From Lachnospira sp. (GTDB taxonomy: Bacteria > Bacillota > Clostridia > Lachnospirales > Lachnospiraceae): DNA of 5,036 bases. The notes below the pieces were generated by a model, which saw nothing but the letters and a program-made list of their open reading frames with translations, made no database searches and was not told the origin of the DNA. Position 1 is the stretch's first letter; each line of letters starts with the position of its first letter. The position numbers and the translations under genes were made by a program. The stretch covers positions 1 through 5,036 of the forward strand of contig JAGAJD010000033.1 in the NCBI GenBank assembly GCA_017626275.1, given 5' to 3'. Positions 1-5,036 of this stretch are shown here, piece after piece.

Positions 1-587
1 CAGTTTTCAGCATTTTTCATTACACCGTTAATCAAATGCAATACAATGTCTTTATTATCTTCCGAAATTGTATGTGTCACCTTAGCAAAAACTTCAAGCA
101 AAGTTTCTACAAGCTCAGGCTCCATTCTATTTCTCATCTCACGATATTCATCTTCAAGCTGCTGCTGCATTTGTGCATACTGCTGCTCAAGCTGCTGTTT
201 TCTCTCCGTAAGCTCCTTTTCCATCTCAATACGGCCTGTATTATAGCCATCTTCCTTAGCTTTCTCACGAATCTGTCCTGCCTGTGCTTCTGCCTGTGAG
301 ATAACTGCTTCTGCTTCTTCATTCGCCTGTGCAAGAATCATCTGTGCCTGCTCTTCAATATGCTCGGAATTAAGTTCTGCTTCCGCTGAAGCTGCTGATT
401 CTTCGCCTCCAGTGTTCTCCAGTTCTTCTACAACATCGGCTGCAAGTCCGCTGATAAAACCGTCCGAATCCATTTTATGCAAGGCTGCATGACGCATAGC
501 CTCCACTCTGTCTCTGATTATATCATTATAATTAATAATTCTTTCACTCTTACTGATAGTTGTTCCAACTTTAAGCAAATTAGACAA
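1..587 (-). CDS. fliH: FliH, flagellar export ATPase regulator/stator (3' end outside the window)
   Basis: From a TTG at 587 the frame stays open for 195 codons to the left edge, so the C-terminal FliI-binding part is missing. The start overlaps the fliG stop by 8 nt and has a strong ribosome binding site; the next in-frame ATG (Met31) would remove a plausible conserved beginning (SNLLKVG). FliH dimers hold the ATPase FliI and dock it on the export gate and C-ring; they are related to peripheral-stalk subunits of rotary ATPases. Residues about 1-50 are mixed. Residues 62-175 are rich in Glu, Gln and Ala and look like a long helix/coiled coil, with EDGYNTG (112-118), resembling the Gly-containing helix repeats of FliH, and a Gln-rich part (130-145). 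Residues from about 156 (PELVETLLEVFAKVTHTI) begin the globular C-terminal domain. Identity rests on position, helix character and length; primary sequence in this family is weakly conserved. Confidence 0.92.
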   Translation of the reverse strand, partial: MSNLLKVGTTISKSERIINYNDIIRDRVEAMRHAALHKMDSDGFISGLAADVVEELENTGGEESAASAEAELNSEHIEEQAQMILAQANEEAEAVISQAEAQAGQIREKAKEDGYNTGRIEMEKELTERKQQLEQQYAQMQQQLEDEYREMRNRMEPELVETLLEVFAKVTHTISEDNKDIVLHLINGVMKNAEN

Positions 588-1602
588 TAATCTCGTCACC
601 TCCGCCTCTTGCTATTACAATCTCTGCTGAATCCTCAAGCTTTCTAATAACATTAACTATCTTCTGCTGTGCCTCTTCAACATCTTTCATACGAACAGGA
701 CCCATAAAGTCCATATCCTCTCGAATCATAACCGCAAGACGTTTTGAAAGGTTATTAAGAATAACATTCTGAACCTCTTCCGTTGCACCCTTAAGAGCAA
801 GTGCAAGGTCTGCATTATCAACATCACGAAGCACTCTCTGAATTGCTCTGTCATCAAGTGAAAGGATATCTTCAAATACAAACATTTTCTTACGAATTTC
901 ATCTGCAAGTTCAGGCTCTTCAACCTCAAGAGTTTCCATAATGTGTTTTTCTGTTCCTCTGTCAACAGAATTAAGAATTTCAACAATGGCATCTACACCA
1001 CCGACAATCGTGTAATCCTGATTAACAAGTGATGACAGCTTTCTTTCAAGTACTTTTTCTACCTGTTTGATAACATCAGGTGATGTTCTGTCCATCTGTG
1101 CAATTCTTCTCGCTACATCAGCCTGTTTCTCAGGCGGAAGTGATGACACCACCATAGATGACATCGACGCAGGCAGGTATGAAAGTATCAACGCTATTGT
1201 CTGCGGATGCTCATCCTGTATAAAGTTAAGCAACTGACTCGGATCTGTCTTTCTGACAAACTCAAACGGACGTACCTGTAATGATGCCGTAAGTTTGCTG
1301 ATAACGTCCTTAGCCTTGTCCTCACCAAGAGCTTTTTCAAGAAGCTCTTTCGCATAAGAAATACCACCCTCTGCAATATACTGCTGCGCGAGACACACTT
1401 CATAGAATTCGTTTAAAACCATTTCCTTTGTCTGTGGCGATACACTGTTTGTATTTGCAATTTCCAAAGTGAGCTGTTCAATCTCATCTTCCTTTAAATG
1501 TTTAAATATCTGTGCTGATTTTTCCGGTCCGAGTGCAATTAACAACACTGCCGCCTTTTCAACACCGTCCATTTCTCTATCTTTACTTGCTGCCTTTGGC
1601 AT
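580..1602 (-). CDS. fliG: FliG, flagellar rotor/switch protein
   Basis: Starting at the ATG at 1602 the product has 340 residues, typical of FliG (about 330-345). This ATG has GGAG (1613-1610) 7 nt upstream. An in-frame GTG at 1626 would add eight residues but has no ribosome binding site. FliG forms the upper part of the C-ring: its N-terminal domain binds the FliF tail, its middle domain binds FliM, and its C-terminal domain meets the stator. Visible parts are the N-domain (about 10-100, VEKAAVLLIALG at 14-25), the EHPQTIALIL motif (131-140) of the middle domain, and the C-terminal domain from MFVFEDILSLDDRAIQRVLR (240-259). The latter carries the charged torque helix (DVDNADLALALKGA) and GPVRMKDVEEAQ (301-312). 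It lies 42 nt after fliF, and its last codons overlap fliH and contain the fliH ribosome binding site. The gene is intact. Confidence 0.97.
   Translation of the reverse strand: MPKAASKDREMDGVEKAAVLLIALGPEKSAQIFKHLKEDEIEQLTLEIANTNSVSPQTKEMVLNEFYEVCLAQQYIAEGGISYAKELLEKALGEDKAKDVISKLTASLQVRPFEFVRKTDPSQLLNFIQDEHPQTIALILSYLPASMSSMVVSSLPPEKQADVARRIAQMDRTSPDVIKQVEKVLERKLSSLVNQDYTIVGGVDAIVEILNSVDRGTEKHIMETLEVEEPELADEIRKKMFVFEDILSLDDRAIQRVLRDVDNADLALALKGATEEVQNVILNNLSKRLAVMIREDMDFMGPVRMKDVEEAQQKIVNVIRKLEDSAEIVIARGGGDEIIV
596..603 (-). promoter_or_regulatory. fliH ribosome binding site inside the fliG coding end
   Basis: GGAGGTGA on the minus strand is an 8-base match to the 16S anti-Shine-Dalgarno sequence. 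It lies 8 nt before the TTG at 587 (11 nt counted from GGAGG). It is read in FliG as part of Gly-Gly-Asp near the C-terminus (GGGDEIIV). It is the evidence for choosing the TTG as the fliH start. Confidence 0.82.
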
Positions 1603-1644
1603 ATTCTCACTCCATTCCAATCCCACTATATTTATCTGAGCATA

Positions 1645-3255
1645 TTAATCCCAACCGTCATTCAGCCAGTTACGCAACAGCAATGCCACCGCTTCCGGAT
1701 TTTCGTCAACAAATTTTTCAATTGCCTTTCTCGTTTCTGACTTCTCCTGAATATCAATATCATCAACAGAAGGCTGATTTTCTCTTGTTGTAGCCAACAT
1801 TTCCTCCACTAACAGCTCAGGTTCAGTTTCTTCAACAGTAAGAGGTCTTGCACTTCTGATTACAACAAATGCAAGCAGTCCAAGAATTACAACCGCAAGT
1901 GCAATCTGTACCCAGAAACTTGCTGTCTGGAATACACTTGGTGCATCAGAATCTTCAAACCAAGGTCTTTCATATGCAAGTACGGAAATCCTTGCCTGAT
2001 TCACTCCTGTACCTGTTGAAAGCGCTGCAAGCCATGTATTATCAACCTGCAACGGAACTGATGCTGCGTTCTGAGCCTTAAATTCTTCCCATGTTATTCC
2101 GTCAAGGTATCCTAAATTCCTACATTCATCTTCATTATAAACTCTGTTACGAATAAATGTTACAGTCAAAGTAGAATCGTCATATACTATTGAACCCGGC
2201 TCCTTTGTTGTAGTCGTTACAAGTTCATTTGGAAGATACGCATATTTATGTACTTCGTATTTGGAAGTTGAAGATGTTCCGTCTGATATCTCATATGTTG
2301 TCTCATCATTAGATGTAGTACCAGGAGTACCGCTTGCACCGTTCGTTCCCTCTGACACCTCATCATAAGACTCTGAATACAACCCCTGTTCCTGACCGTC
2401 AGCCGGTGTATATTCTTTTGCAATGGTATTAACAGCATCCCAATCCAATACATAATTCAATGTTATATAAGCATCATCATAAAGTCCTGTTGCAAGCAGT
2501 CCCTGCTTCAAAGAAGACTTTGTTGTCGACTCAATACGCTCCTTATATTTCTGCTGGCTGTTATAGCTAATACCCGTAACAGAAGAATTGCTTGCTCCTG
2601 AGTAAAGCGTTGTTCCATCACTGCTAATCAATGTAATATTATTAGTATTTTTATTTCCTACTGCTGTCGCAAGGAAATTAGCAATGCTCTCTGCCTTCTC
2701 ATCTTCCATAGTCTTAGAAAGTTGCAACACTGCAGCTACTGATGATTCAGACGTAGCTGTATAGAAAGAATTTGTTGTATCGGCAATATCAACCGTTACA
2801 GAAGCCCCTTTAATTCCGTCCATTGAAACTAAATCAGACGCGAACTTTGATTCAAGGTAATGCTCATACTGCTTCGTTCTATCCGACTCTGTCGTTGTAA
2901 AGCTGCTGTTCATTGCATCTTGAAAAGTATATCCGTCAGATTGTATATCCTCAGAAGCAATAAGCATTTTTGCATCTGTCAGTTTTGCTTTAGGCACCTG
3001 AACCACAAGCGAATTATTCTCAACTTTAACATCGTAGCCATTATCCTTAAGAAGTGTTGTTACCTCATTCATCTCAGAATAATCTTTACAGGTTGTAAGC
3101 ACCTGATAATTAGGCTGGTTTAACACCACCACAAGAATAACAAGTGCCACTAAAAGCACGGCCACGGCACTGACAATTACTGTCTTTTGTTTTTTTGTCC
3201 AATTCTTCCAGATTTCAAGTAGTTTTTTTGGAATCTGTTTTATTCTCTCAGCCAT
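1645..3255 (-). CDS. fliF: FliF, flagellar MS-ring protein
   Basis: The product has 536 residues, in the family range (about 520-570). FliF oligomerises in the cytoplasmic membrane to form the MS ring, the base on which rod, export gate and rotor assemble. A short basic N-terminus is followed by transmembrane segment 1 (about 24-46, ending LVILVVVLN). The first ring-building domain (about 48-115) has the YscJ/FliF pattern with YQVL and LLKDNGYDVKV. The second (about 125-220) includes MDGIKGASVTVDIAD (145-159). A longer extracellular region (about 230-440) includes a Ser/Thr/Gly-rich stretch (about 285-335) where the beta-collar insertion of ring-building domain 3 is expected. Transmembrane segment 2 is at about 446-467. 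The cytoplasmic tail ends RKAIEKFVDENPEAVALLLR, then NWLNDGWD (509-536), the FliG-binding peptide. The nearest Shine-Dalgarno match, GGGAG at 3271-3267, lies 11 nt from the ATG and is weaker than for its neighbours. Confidence 0.97.
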   Translation of the reverse strand: MAERIKQIPKKLLEIWKNWTKKQKTVIVSAVAVLLVALVILVVVLNQPNYQVLTTCKDYSEMNEVTTLLKDNGYDVKVENNSLVVQVPKAKLTDAKMLIASEDIQSDGYTFQDAMNSSFTTTESDRTKQYEHYLESKFASDLVSMDGIKGASVTVDIADTTNSFYTATSESSVAAVLQLSKTMEDEKAESIANFLATAVGNKNTNNITLISSDGTTLYSGASNSSVTGISYNSQQKYKERIESTTKSSLKQGLLATGLYDDAYITLNYVLDWDAVNTIAKEYTPADGQEQGLYSESYDEVSEGTNGASGTPGTTSNDETTYEISDGTSSTSKYEVHKYAYLPNELVTTTTKEPGSIVYDDSTLTVTFIRNRVYNEDECRNLGYLDGITWEEFKAQNAASVPLQVDNTWLAALSTGTGVNQARISVLAYERPWFEDSDAPSVFQTASFWVQIALAVVILGLLAFVVIRSARPLTVEETEPELLVEEMLATTRENQPSVDDIDIQEKSETRKAIEKFVDENPEAVALLLRNWLNDGWD

Positions 3256-3276
3256 TTACCCATTAACTCCCATCAA

Positions 3277-3606
3277 TTAAATTGACATATTCATAATCTC
3301 TTTATATGCCTCCAACGCCCTGTCTCTAATTGCTACAGTGTACTGAAATGCCATATTTGCTTTCTGCTGGTAAACTCCCAATTCATGCGTATTAGTCATA
3401 TTACCAAGTGCAAAATCAATCTGTGCCTGCTGAGCTTCCTGAATATATGTATTAGTACTGTCTAACAAACCTGACACCGCATTATAAATGGAATCAAATG
3501 TACTTTCCGACTGCACCTTACTTCCTGATGCAGATTCCTGCATCGCCTGTGAAACCTTTGCCACATAATCATTTCCCAGATTATTAATCGCTGATGTTAC
3601 GTTCAT
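3277..3606 (-). CDS. fliE: FliE, MS-ring to rod adaptor protein
   Basis: The product has 109 residues, the usual FliE length (about 100-110). FliE is a small exported protein that joins the FliF MS ring to the proximal rod (FlgB, FlgC) and is needed for export of the other rod proteins. The C-terminal half carries the family pattern: THELGVYQQKANMAFQYTVA (residues 73-92), then IRDRALEAYKEIMNMSI (93-109), matching the typical ending with EAY-x-EIM-x-M. The N-terminal half (about 1-50) is poorly conserved, Ser/Asn-rich and predicted mostly helical. It sits between flgC (53 nt upstream) and fliF (21 nt downstream), the standard order. The start is fixed by the GGGAGG site. No oddities in the protein. 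Confidence 0.96.
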   Translation of the reverse strand: MNVTSAINNLGNDYVAKVSQAMQESASGSKVQSESTFDSIYNAVSGLLDSTNTYIQEAQQAQIDFALGNMTNTHELGVYQQKANMAFQYTVAIRDRALEAYKEIMNMSI

Positions 3607-3612
3607 AAATAT

Positions 3613-3641
3613 CCTCCCGCCGACGGTACTTCATTTCCGTC
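3613..3641 (-). promoter_or_regulatory. fliE ribosome binding site with a small hairpin just upstream
   Basis: GGGAGG at 3618-3613 lies 6 nt before the fliE ATG and is a strong Shine-Dalgarno site. Just upstream, GACGG (3641-3637) and CCGTC (3626-3622) can form a 5 bp GC-rich stem with a 10 nt loop, ending 3 nt before the site. The ribosome binding site is firm. The stem is short, has no U-tract and may have no role. Confidence 0.6.
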
Positions 3642-3659
3642 CATGTTTTCTATACTATA

Positions 3660-4142
3660 TTACTGTTGTCCTATTGTAAGTCCCTTATTTGCCATTGTTT
3701 TGCTTGCATTAAATGCAGAAATATTTGCTTCATAAGAACGTGAAGCATCAATCAGGTCCGTCATTTCCTGCACTACACTTACATTAGGATATGTAACATA
3801 TCCGTTCTCGTCGGCATCCGGATGTGATGGATCATAAACAAGATTCATATCCGTAGTGTTATCCTCATATACAGAAGTCACCTTTACTCCGTCTCCCAAT
3901 AAACCGTTACTTGCATTTCTTAATACACTGGCAAATGATGAGCCTTTTGCACTTGAACCGGTTACTGCTGTTGACGCTGTAAGCGTCCTCTCCGTAAATA
4001 CAACCGCCTTTCTGACATACGGCGTACCGTCTGATGTTCTTGTTGTATTAACATTAGCAATATTCTCAGAAATAACATCTGTTCTCAACTGCTGTGCCGT
4101 CATTCCCGACGCACTGATATTAAATGCGGTAAACATTGACAT
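3660..4142 (-). CDS. flgC: FlgC, flagellar proximal rod protein
   Basis: The product has 160 residues, slightly longer than many FlgC proteins (about 135-150). The N-terminal rod motif is clear: LRTDVISENIANVNTTRT (residues 19-36), followed by the FlgC-typical GTPYVRK (39-45). YDPSHPDADENGYV (103-116) is the classic FlgC loop of the form YDPxHPDAxxxGYV. The C-terminal helix (about 121-160, with VVQEMTDLIDASRSYEANI) ends in LTIGQQ, close to the usual LTLGQ ending. FlgC is exported with FlgB and stacks in the proximal rod. The modest extra length falls in the Ala/Ser/Gly-rich middle (about 55-80), between the two conserved halves. It is followed 53 nt later by fliE. The gene is intact and the call is secure. 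Confidence 0.97.
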   Translation of the reverse strand: MSMFTAFNISASGMTAQQLRTDVISENIANVNTTRTSDGTPYVRKAVVFTERTLTASTAVTGSSAKGSSFASVLRNASNGLLGDGVKVTSVYEDNTTDMNLVYDPSHPDADENGYVTYPNVSVVQEMTDLIDASRSYEANISAFNASKTMANKGLTIGQQ

Positions 4143-4151
4143 TACAATTTT

Positions 4152-4158
4152 CCTCCCC
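4152..4158 (-). promoter_or_regulatory. flgC ribosome binding site
   Basis: GGGGAGG on the minus strand, 9 nt before the ATG at 4142. The product begins MSMF, so the second Met (4136) is also in frame, but it would lie 15 nt from the site; the first ATG is preferred. Confidence 0.8.
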
Positions 4159-4210
4159 TTATATAAACAAACATAATAAACTAAAAGCTTAATATATGAG
4201 TCTTATATGC

Positions 4211-4603
4211 TTACTTAAGCACTGCTTTCATTCTTGAAAACTCATTGTTCATACTGTCAATCAAAGCATTATACTTAATCTGCTCTGCTGCCAGTTCTGC
4301 ATTTTCAGTGGATAAATCCACATTATTACCATCTAACCTATATGATAACGTAGTATTTTCGGTATATGTTCTTGTAGTTATACCGCTTAAATTTGCTTCA
4401 TTCACTTTCTTAGTCAATGTTGATGACGGCGTTCCTGCCTGTTCTATTGCCGATTTCAAATACGAAGTAAATTCCACGTCCTGTCTCTTATAATTAGGTG
4501 TACTGACATTAGCAATATTATTAGTAAGAACTTCTTCTCTTAACCAACTGGCATCTGCTGCCGTTTTTAAAACATCAATATATCCAAACGATGCTGAATT
4601 CAT
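4211..4603 (-). CDS. flgB: FlgB, flagellar proximal rod protein
   Basis: The product has 130 residues, normal for FlgB (about 130-140). FlgB is exported by the flagellar type III system and forms part of the proximal rod above the MS ring. The N-terminal rod/hook signature is clear: LTNNIANVSTPNYKRQDVEF (residues 26-45) is the NNIAN-x-x-TP-x-Y-K motif shared by axial rod and hook proteins. The centre (about 55-90) is Thr/Ser/Asn-rich and variable. The C-terminal region from DGNNVDLSTEN (91-101) onward is a typical conserved FlgB end and forms the second amphipathic helix, which packs against the N-terminal one in the assembled rod. As expected for axial proteins, there is no Sec signal peptide. 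It is the first gene of the operon, directly behind the promoter, and lies 68 nt before flgC. No defects are seen. Confidence 0.97.
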   Translation of the reverse strand: MNSASFGYIDVLKTAADASWLREEVLTNNIANVSTPNYKRQDVEFTSYLKSAIEQAGTPSSTLTKKVNEANLSGITTRTYTENTTLSYRLDGNNVDLSTENAELAAEQIKYNALIDSMNNEFSRMKAVLK

Positions 4604-4609
4604 TTTTTT

Positions 4610-4616
4610 CTCCTTT
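4610..4616 (-). promoter_or_regulatory. flgB ribosome binding site
   Basis: AAAGGAG on the minus strand, 6 nt before the flgB ATG. It is a strong, well-spaced Shine-Dalgarno site and settles the start at 4603. Confidence 0.85.
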
Positions 4617-4668
4617 CATATAAAAATATTTCCTATGCACTAATTTCTACATAAAAAGCCTAAGTTAT

Positions 4669-4696
4669 ATTATAAATTATACTCCAAAAAATACAA
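4669..4696 (-). promoter_or_regulatory. Sigma-A-type promoter for the flgB operon
   Basis: On the minus strand the -35 element TTGTAT lies at 4696-4691, followed by a 16 bp spacer and a perfect -10 TATAAT at 4674-4669. Transcription would start near the A at 4661, giving a leader of about 58 nt before the flgB ATG at 4603. A second TATAAT-like string lies 7 nt upstream but has no -35 at a fitting distance. I saw no sigma-28 type element (TAAA plus GCCGATAA) in the intergenic region, so the early flagellar genes appear to depend on the housekeeping sigma factor. Assignment is by motif only. Confidence 0.7.
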
Positions 4697-4743
4697 GTTT
4701 TTTTTCATTTTTTTGTATTTTTATTCCTTTTATTTTTATTTTT
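4697..4743 (-). promoter_or_regulatory. A-rich tract upstream of the flgB promoter, possible UP element or curved DNA
   Basis: Read on the minus strand, this stretch is almost only A with scattered T, G and C. It contains A-runs of 4, 5, 7 and 8 bases whose centres lie about 9-10 nt apart, and it ends one base before the -35 hexamer. From general knowledge of sigma-A promoters, such tracts bind the alpha-subunit C-terminal domains (UP element) or bend DNA and raise promoter strength. That it acts this way here is inferred from position and composition. It could also simply be AT-rich spacer. Confidence 0.45.
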
Positions 4744-4755
4744 GACAATTCTATT

Positions 4756-4822
4756 TATAAATAAAAGGGGTCTGACACAATATATTTAATTCATGCAGAA
4801 CCTCATATATGTATCAGCCCCC
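4756..4822 (-). terminator. Probable intrinsic terminator after codY, with a long loop
   Basis: On the minus strand, starting 5 nt after the codY stop, GGGGGCTGATACA (4822-4810) can pair with TGTGTCAGACCCC (4779-4767). This makes a 13-position stem with one G/A mismatch and one U-G wobble. The 3' arm is followed at once by TTTTATTTAT, a reasonable U-tract. The loop is about 30 nt, longer than usual, but TATAT/ATATA segments next to the stem can extend it across a single-base bulge. The structure separates codY from the flgB promoter. Termination efficiency cannot be judged from sequence; some codY transcripts may read through into flgB. Confidence 0.75.
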
Positions 4823-4827
4823 ACTCA

Positions 4828-5036
4828 TTACATTTCATCAAGTTTTTTTATTTCTTCAAAAACGACCTCGTTAATTACCTTAATGTATGTTCCTTTCATT
4901 CCCGAAGACCTTGACTCTATTACCCCCGCACTTTCAAACTTTCTTAACGCATTAACAATAACAGATCTTGTAATTCCCACTCTGTCAGCAATCTTGCTTG
5001 CAACAAGAATCCCCTCTGTTCCATCAAGCTCCTTAA
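4828..5036 (-). CDS. codY: CodY, global GTP/BCAA-sensing transcriptional repressor (C-terminal part only)
   Basis: The frame is open from the right edge to a TAA at 4830-4828 and gives 68 residues; the N-terminal GAF ligand-sensing domain lies outside the window. The visible part is the winged helix-turn-helix domain. It contains [20 protein letters not shown], where the TRS turn and recognition helix are the DNA-contacting part of CodY, followed by the wing with [13 protein letters not shown]. It ends in a short acidic/basic helix ([10 protein letters not shown]). From family knowledge, CodY binds GTP and branched-chain amino acids and represses nutrient-scavenging and, in Bacillus, motility genes. 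Its position directly upstream of flgB on the same strand is the conserved Firmicutes arrangement. A terminator-like hairpin follows, so it is probably transcribed largely apart from the flagellar genes. The match to the CodY C-terminus is very close and I see no realistic alternative. Confidence 0.96.
   Translation of the reverse strand, partial: KELDGTEGILVASKIADRVGITRSVIVNALRKFESAGVIESRSSGMKGTYIKVINEVVFEEIKKLDEM

Noticed and set aside
154..197. CAG-rich tandem repeat in fliH as a simple-sequence (phase-variable) tract
   Set aside because: The CAG units are few and interrupted, and in-frame changes would not switch the gene off; they reflect Gln-rich coiled-coil coding.
36..334. Short open frames on the plus strand and in a second minus frame across the fliH region
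   Set aside because: They lie wholly inside the continuous fliH frame, have low-complexity Cys/Ser/Leu or Arg/Lys-rich products and no ribosome binding site; they are shadows of a Gln/Glu/Ala-rich coding region.
1512..1793. Plus-strand open frame of 93 codons spanning the fliF-fliG junction
   Set aside because: It is antisense to the two conserved gene ends, with no recognisable domain or ribosome binding site; the minus-strand genes explain the region.
3856..4176. Plus-strand open frame of 106 codons antisense to flgC
   Set aside because: It is a mirror of the flgC coding sequence with no promoter or ribosome binding site of its own; a plus-strand protein here is not supported.
4143..4210. 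Terminator or internal promoter between flgB and flgC
   Set aside because: Only short AT-only complementarities (ATAT/ATAT, CTTAA/TTAAG) are present, with no GC stem, and no convincing -35/-10 pair; it looks like a plain operon spacer.
4604..4668. Possible riboswitch (for example cyclic di-GMP) in the flgB leader
   Set aside because: Such riboswitches do precede some clostridial flagellar operons, but this leader is only about 58 nt, AU-rich, lacks the conserved paired core and has no terminator or sequestering stem.
4604..4766. Sigma-28 (SigD-type) flagellar promoter
   Set aside because: No TAAA followed at about 15 nt by GCCGATAA-like sequence was found; TAAA strings are abundant only because of the A-rich composition.

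Overview
This AT-rich window carries the start of a flagellar basal-body operon, all on the minus strand. It reads from right to left as codY (3' end only), flgB, flgC, fliE, fliF, fliG and fliH (5' part only). The gene order codY-flgB-flgC-fliE-fliF-fliG-fliH matches the fla/che locus of Bacillus subtilis and related motile Firmicutes. Low GC, strong GGAGG-type ribosome binding sites, a CodY gene and the character of the proteins point to a motile Firmicute. A clostridial gut-type organism such as a Lachnospiraceae member is my best guess, but the sequence alone does not prove the genus.

Layout by position. 4828-5036 is the C-terminal 68 codons of the GTP/branched-chain amino acid sensing repressor CodY, including its winged helix-turn-helix. 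4604-4827 is the only sizeable non-coding stretch. It holds a probable intrinsic terminator for codY, an A-rich tract, a good sigma-A-type promoter (TTGTAT, 16 bp, TATAAT), a leader of about 58 nt and the flgB ribosome binding site. 4211-4603 is flgB and 3660-4142 is flgC (proximal rod). 3277-3606 is fliE (rod/MS-ring adaptor), 1645-3255 is fliF (MS ring) and 580-1602 is fliG (rotor/switch). 1-587 is fliH (export ATPase regulator), which starts at a TTG inside the end of fliG and runs off the left edge.

The products assemble from the inside outward. FliF forms the membrane MS ring. FliG sits on its cytoplasmic face through the FliF C-terminus. FliH belongs to the type III export ATPase complex, which sends FliE, FlgB and FlgC across the membrane to build the base of the rod. 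Spacings are short (21-68 nt), fliG and fliH overlap by 8 nt, and no internal terminator is evident, so flgB to fliH is very probably one transcript continuing past the left edge.

I found no mobile element, CRISPR array, RNA gene or new defence-like system; this is a conserved core locus. The points that repay a second look are the fliG/fliH junction (the last FliG codons form the fliH Shine-Dalgarno site and fliH uses TTG), a regular alanine ladder in FliH, the compact codY-flgB regulatory region, and the fliG start choice.
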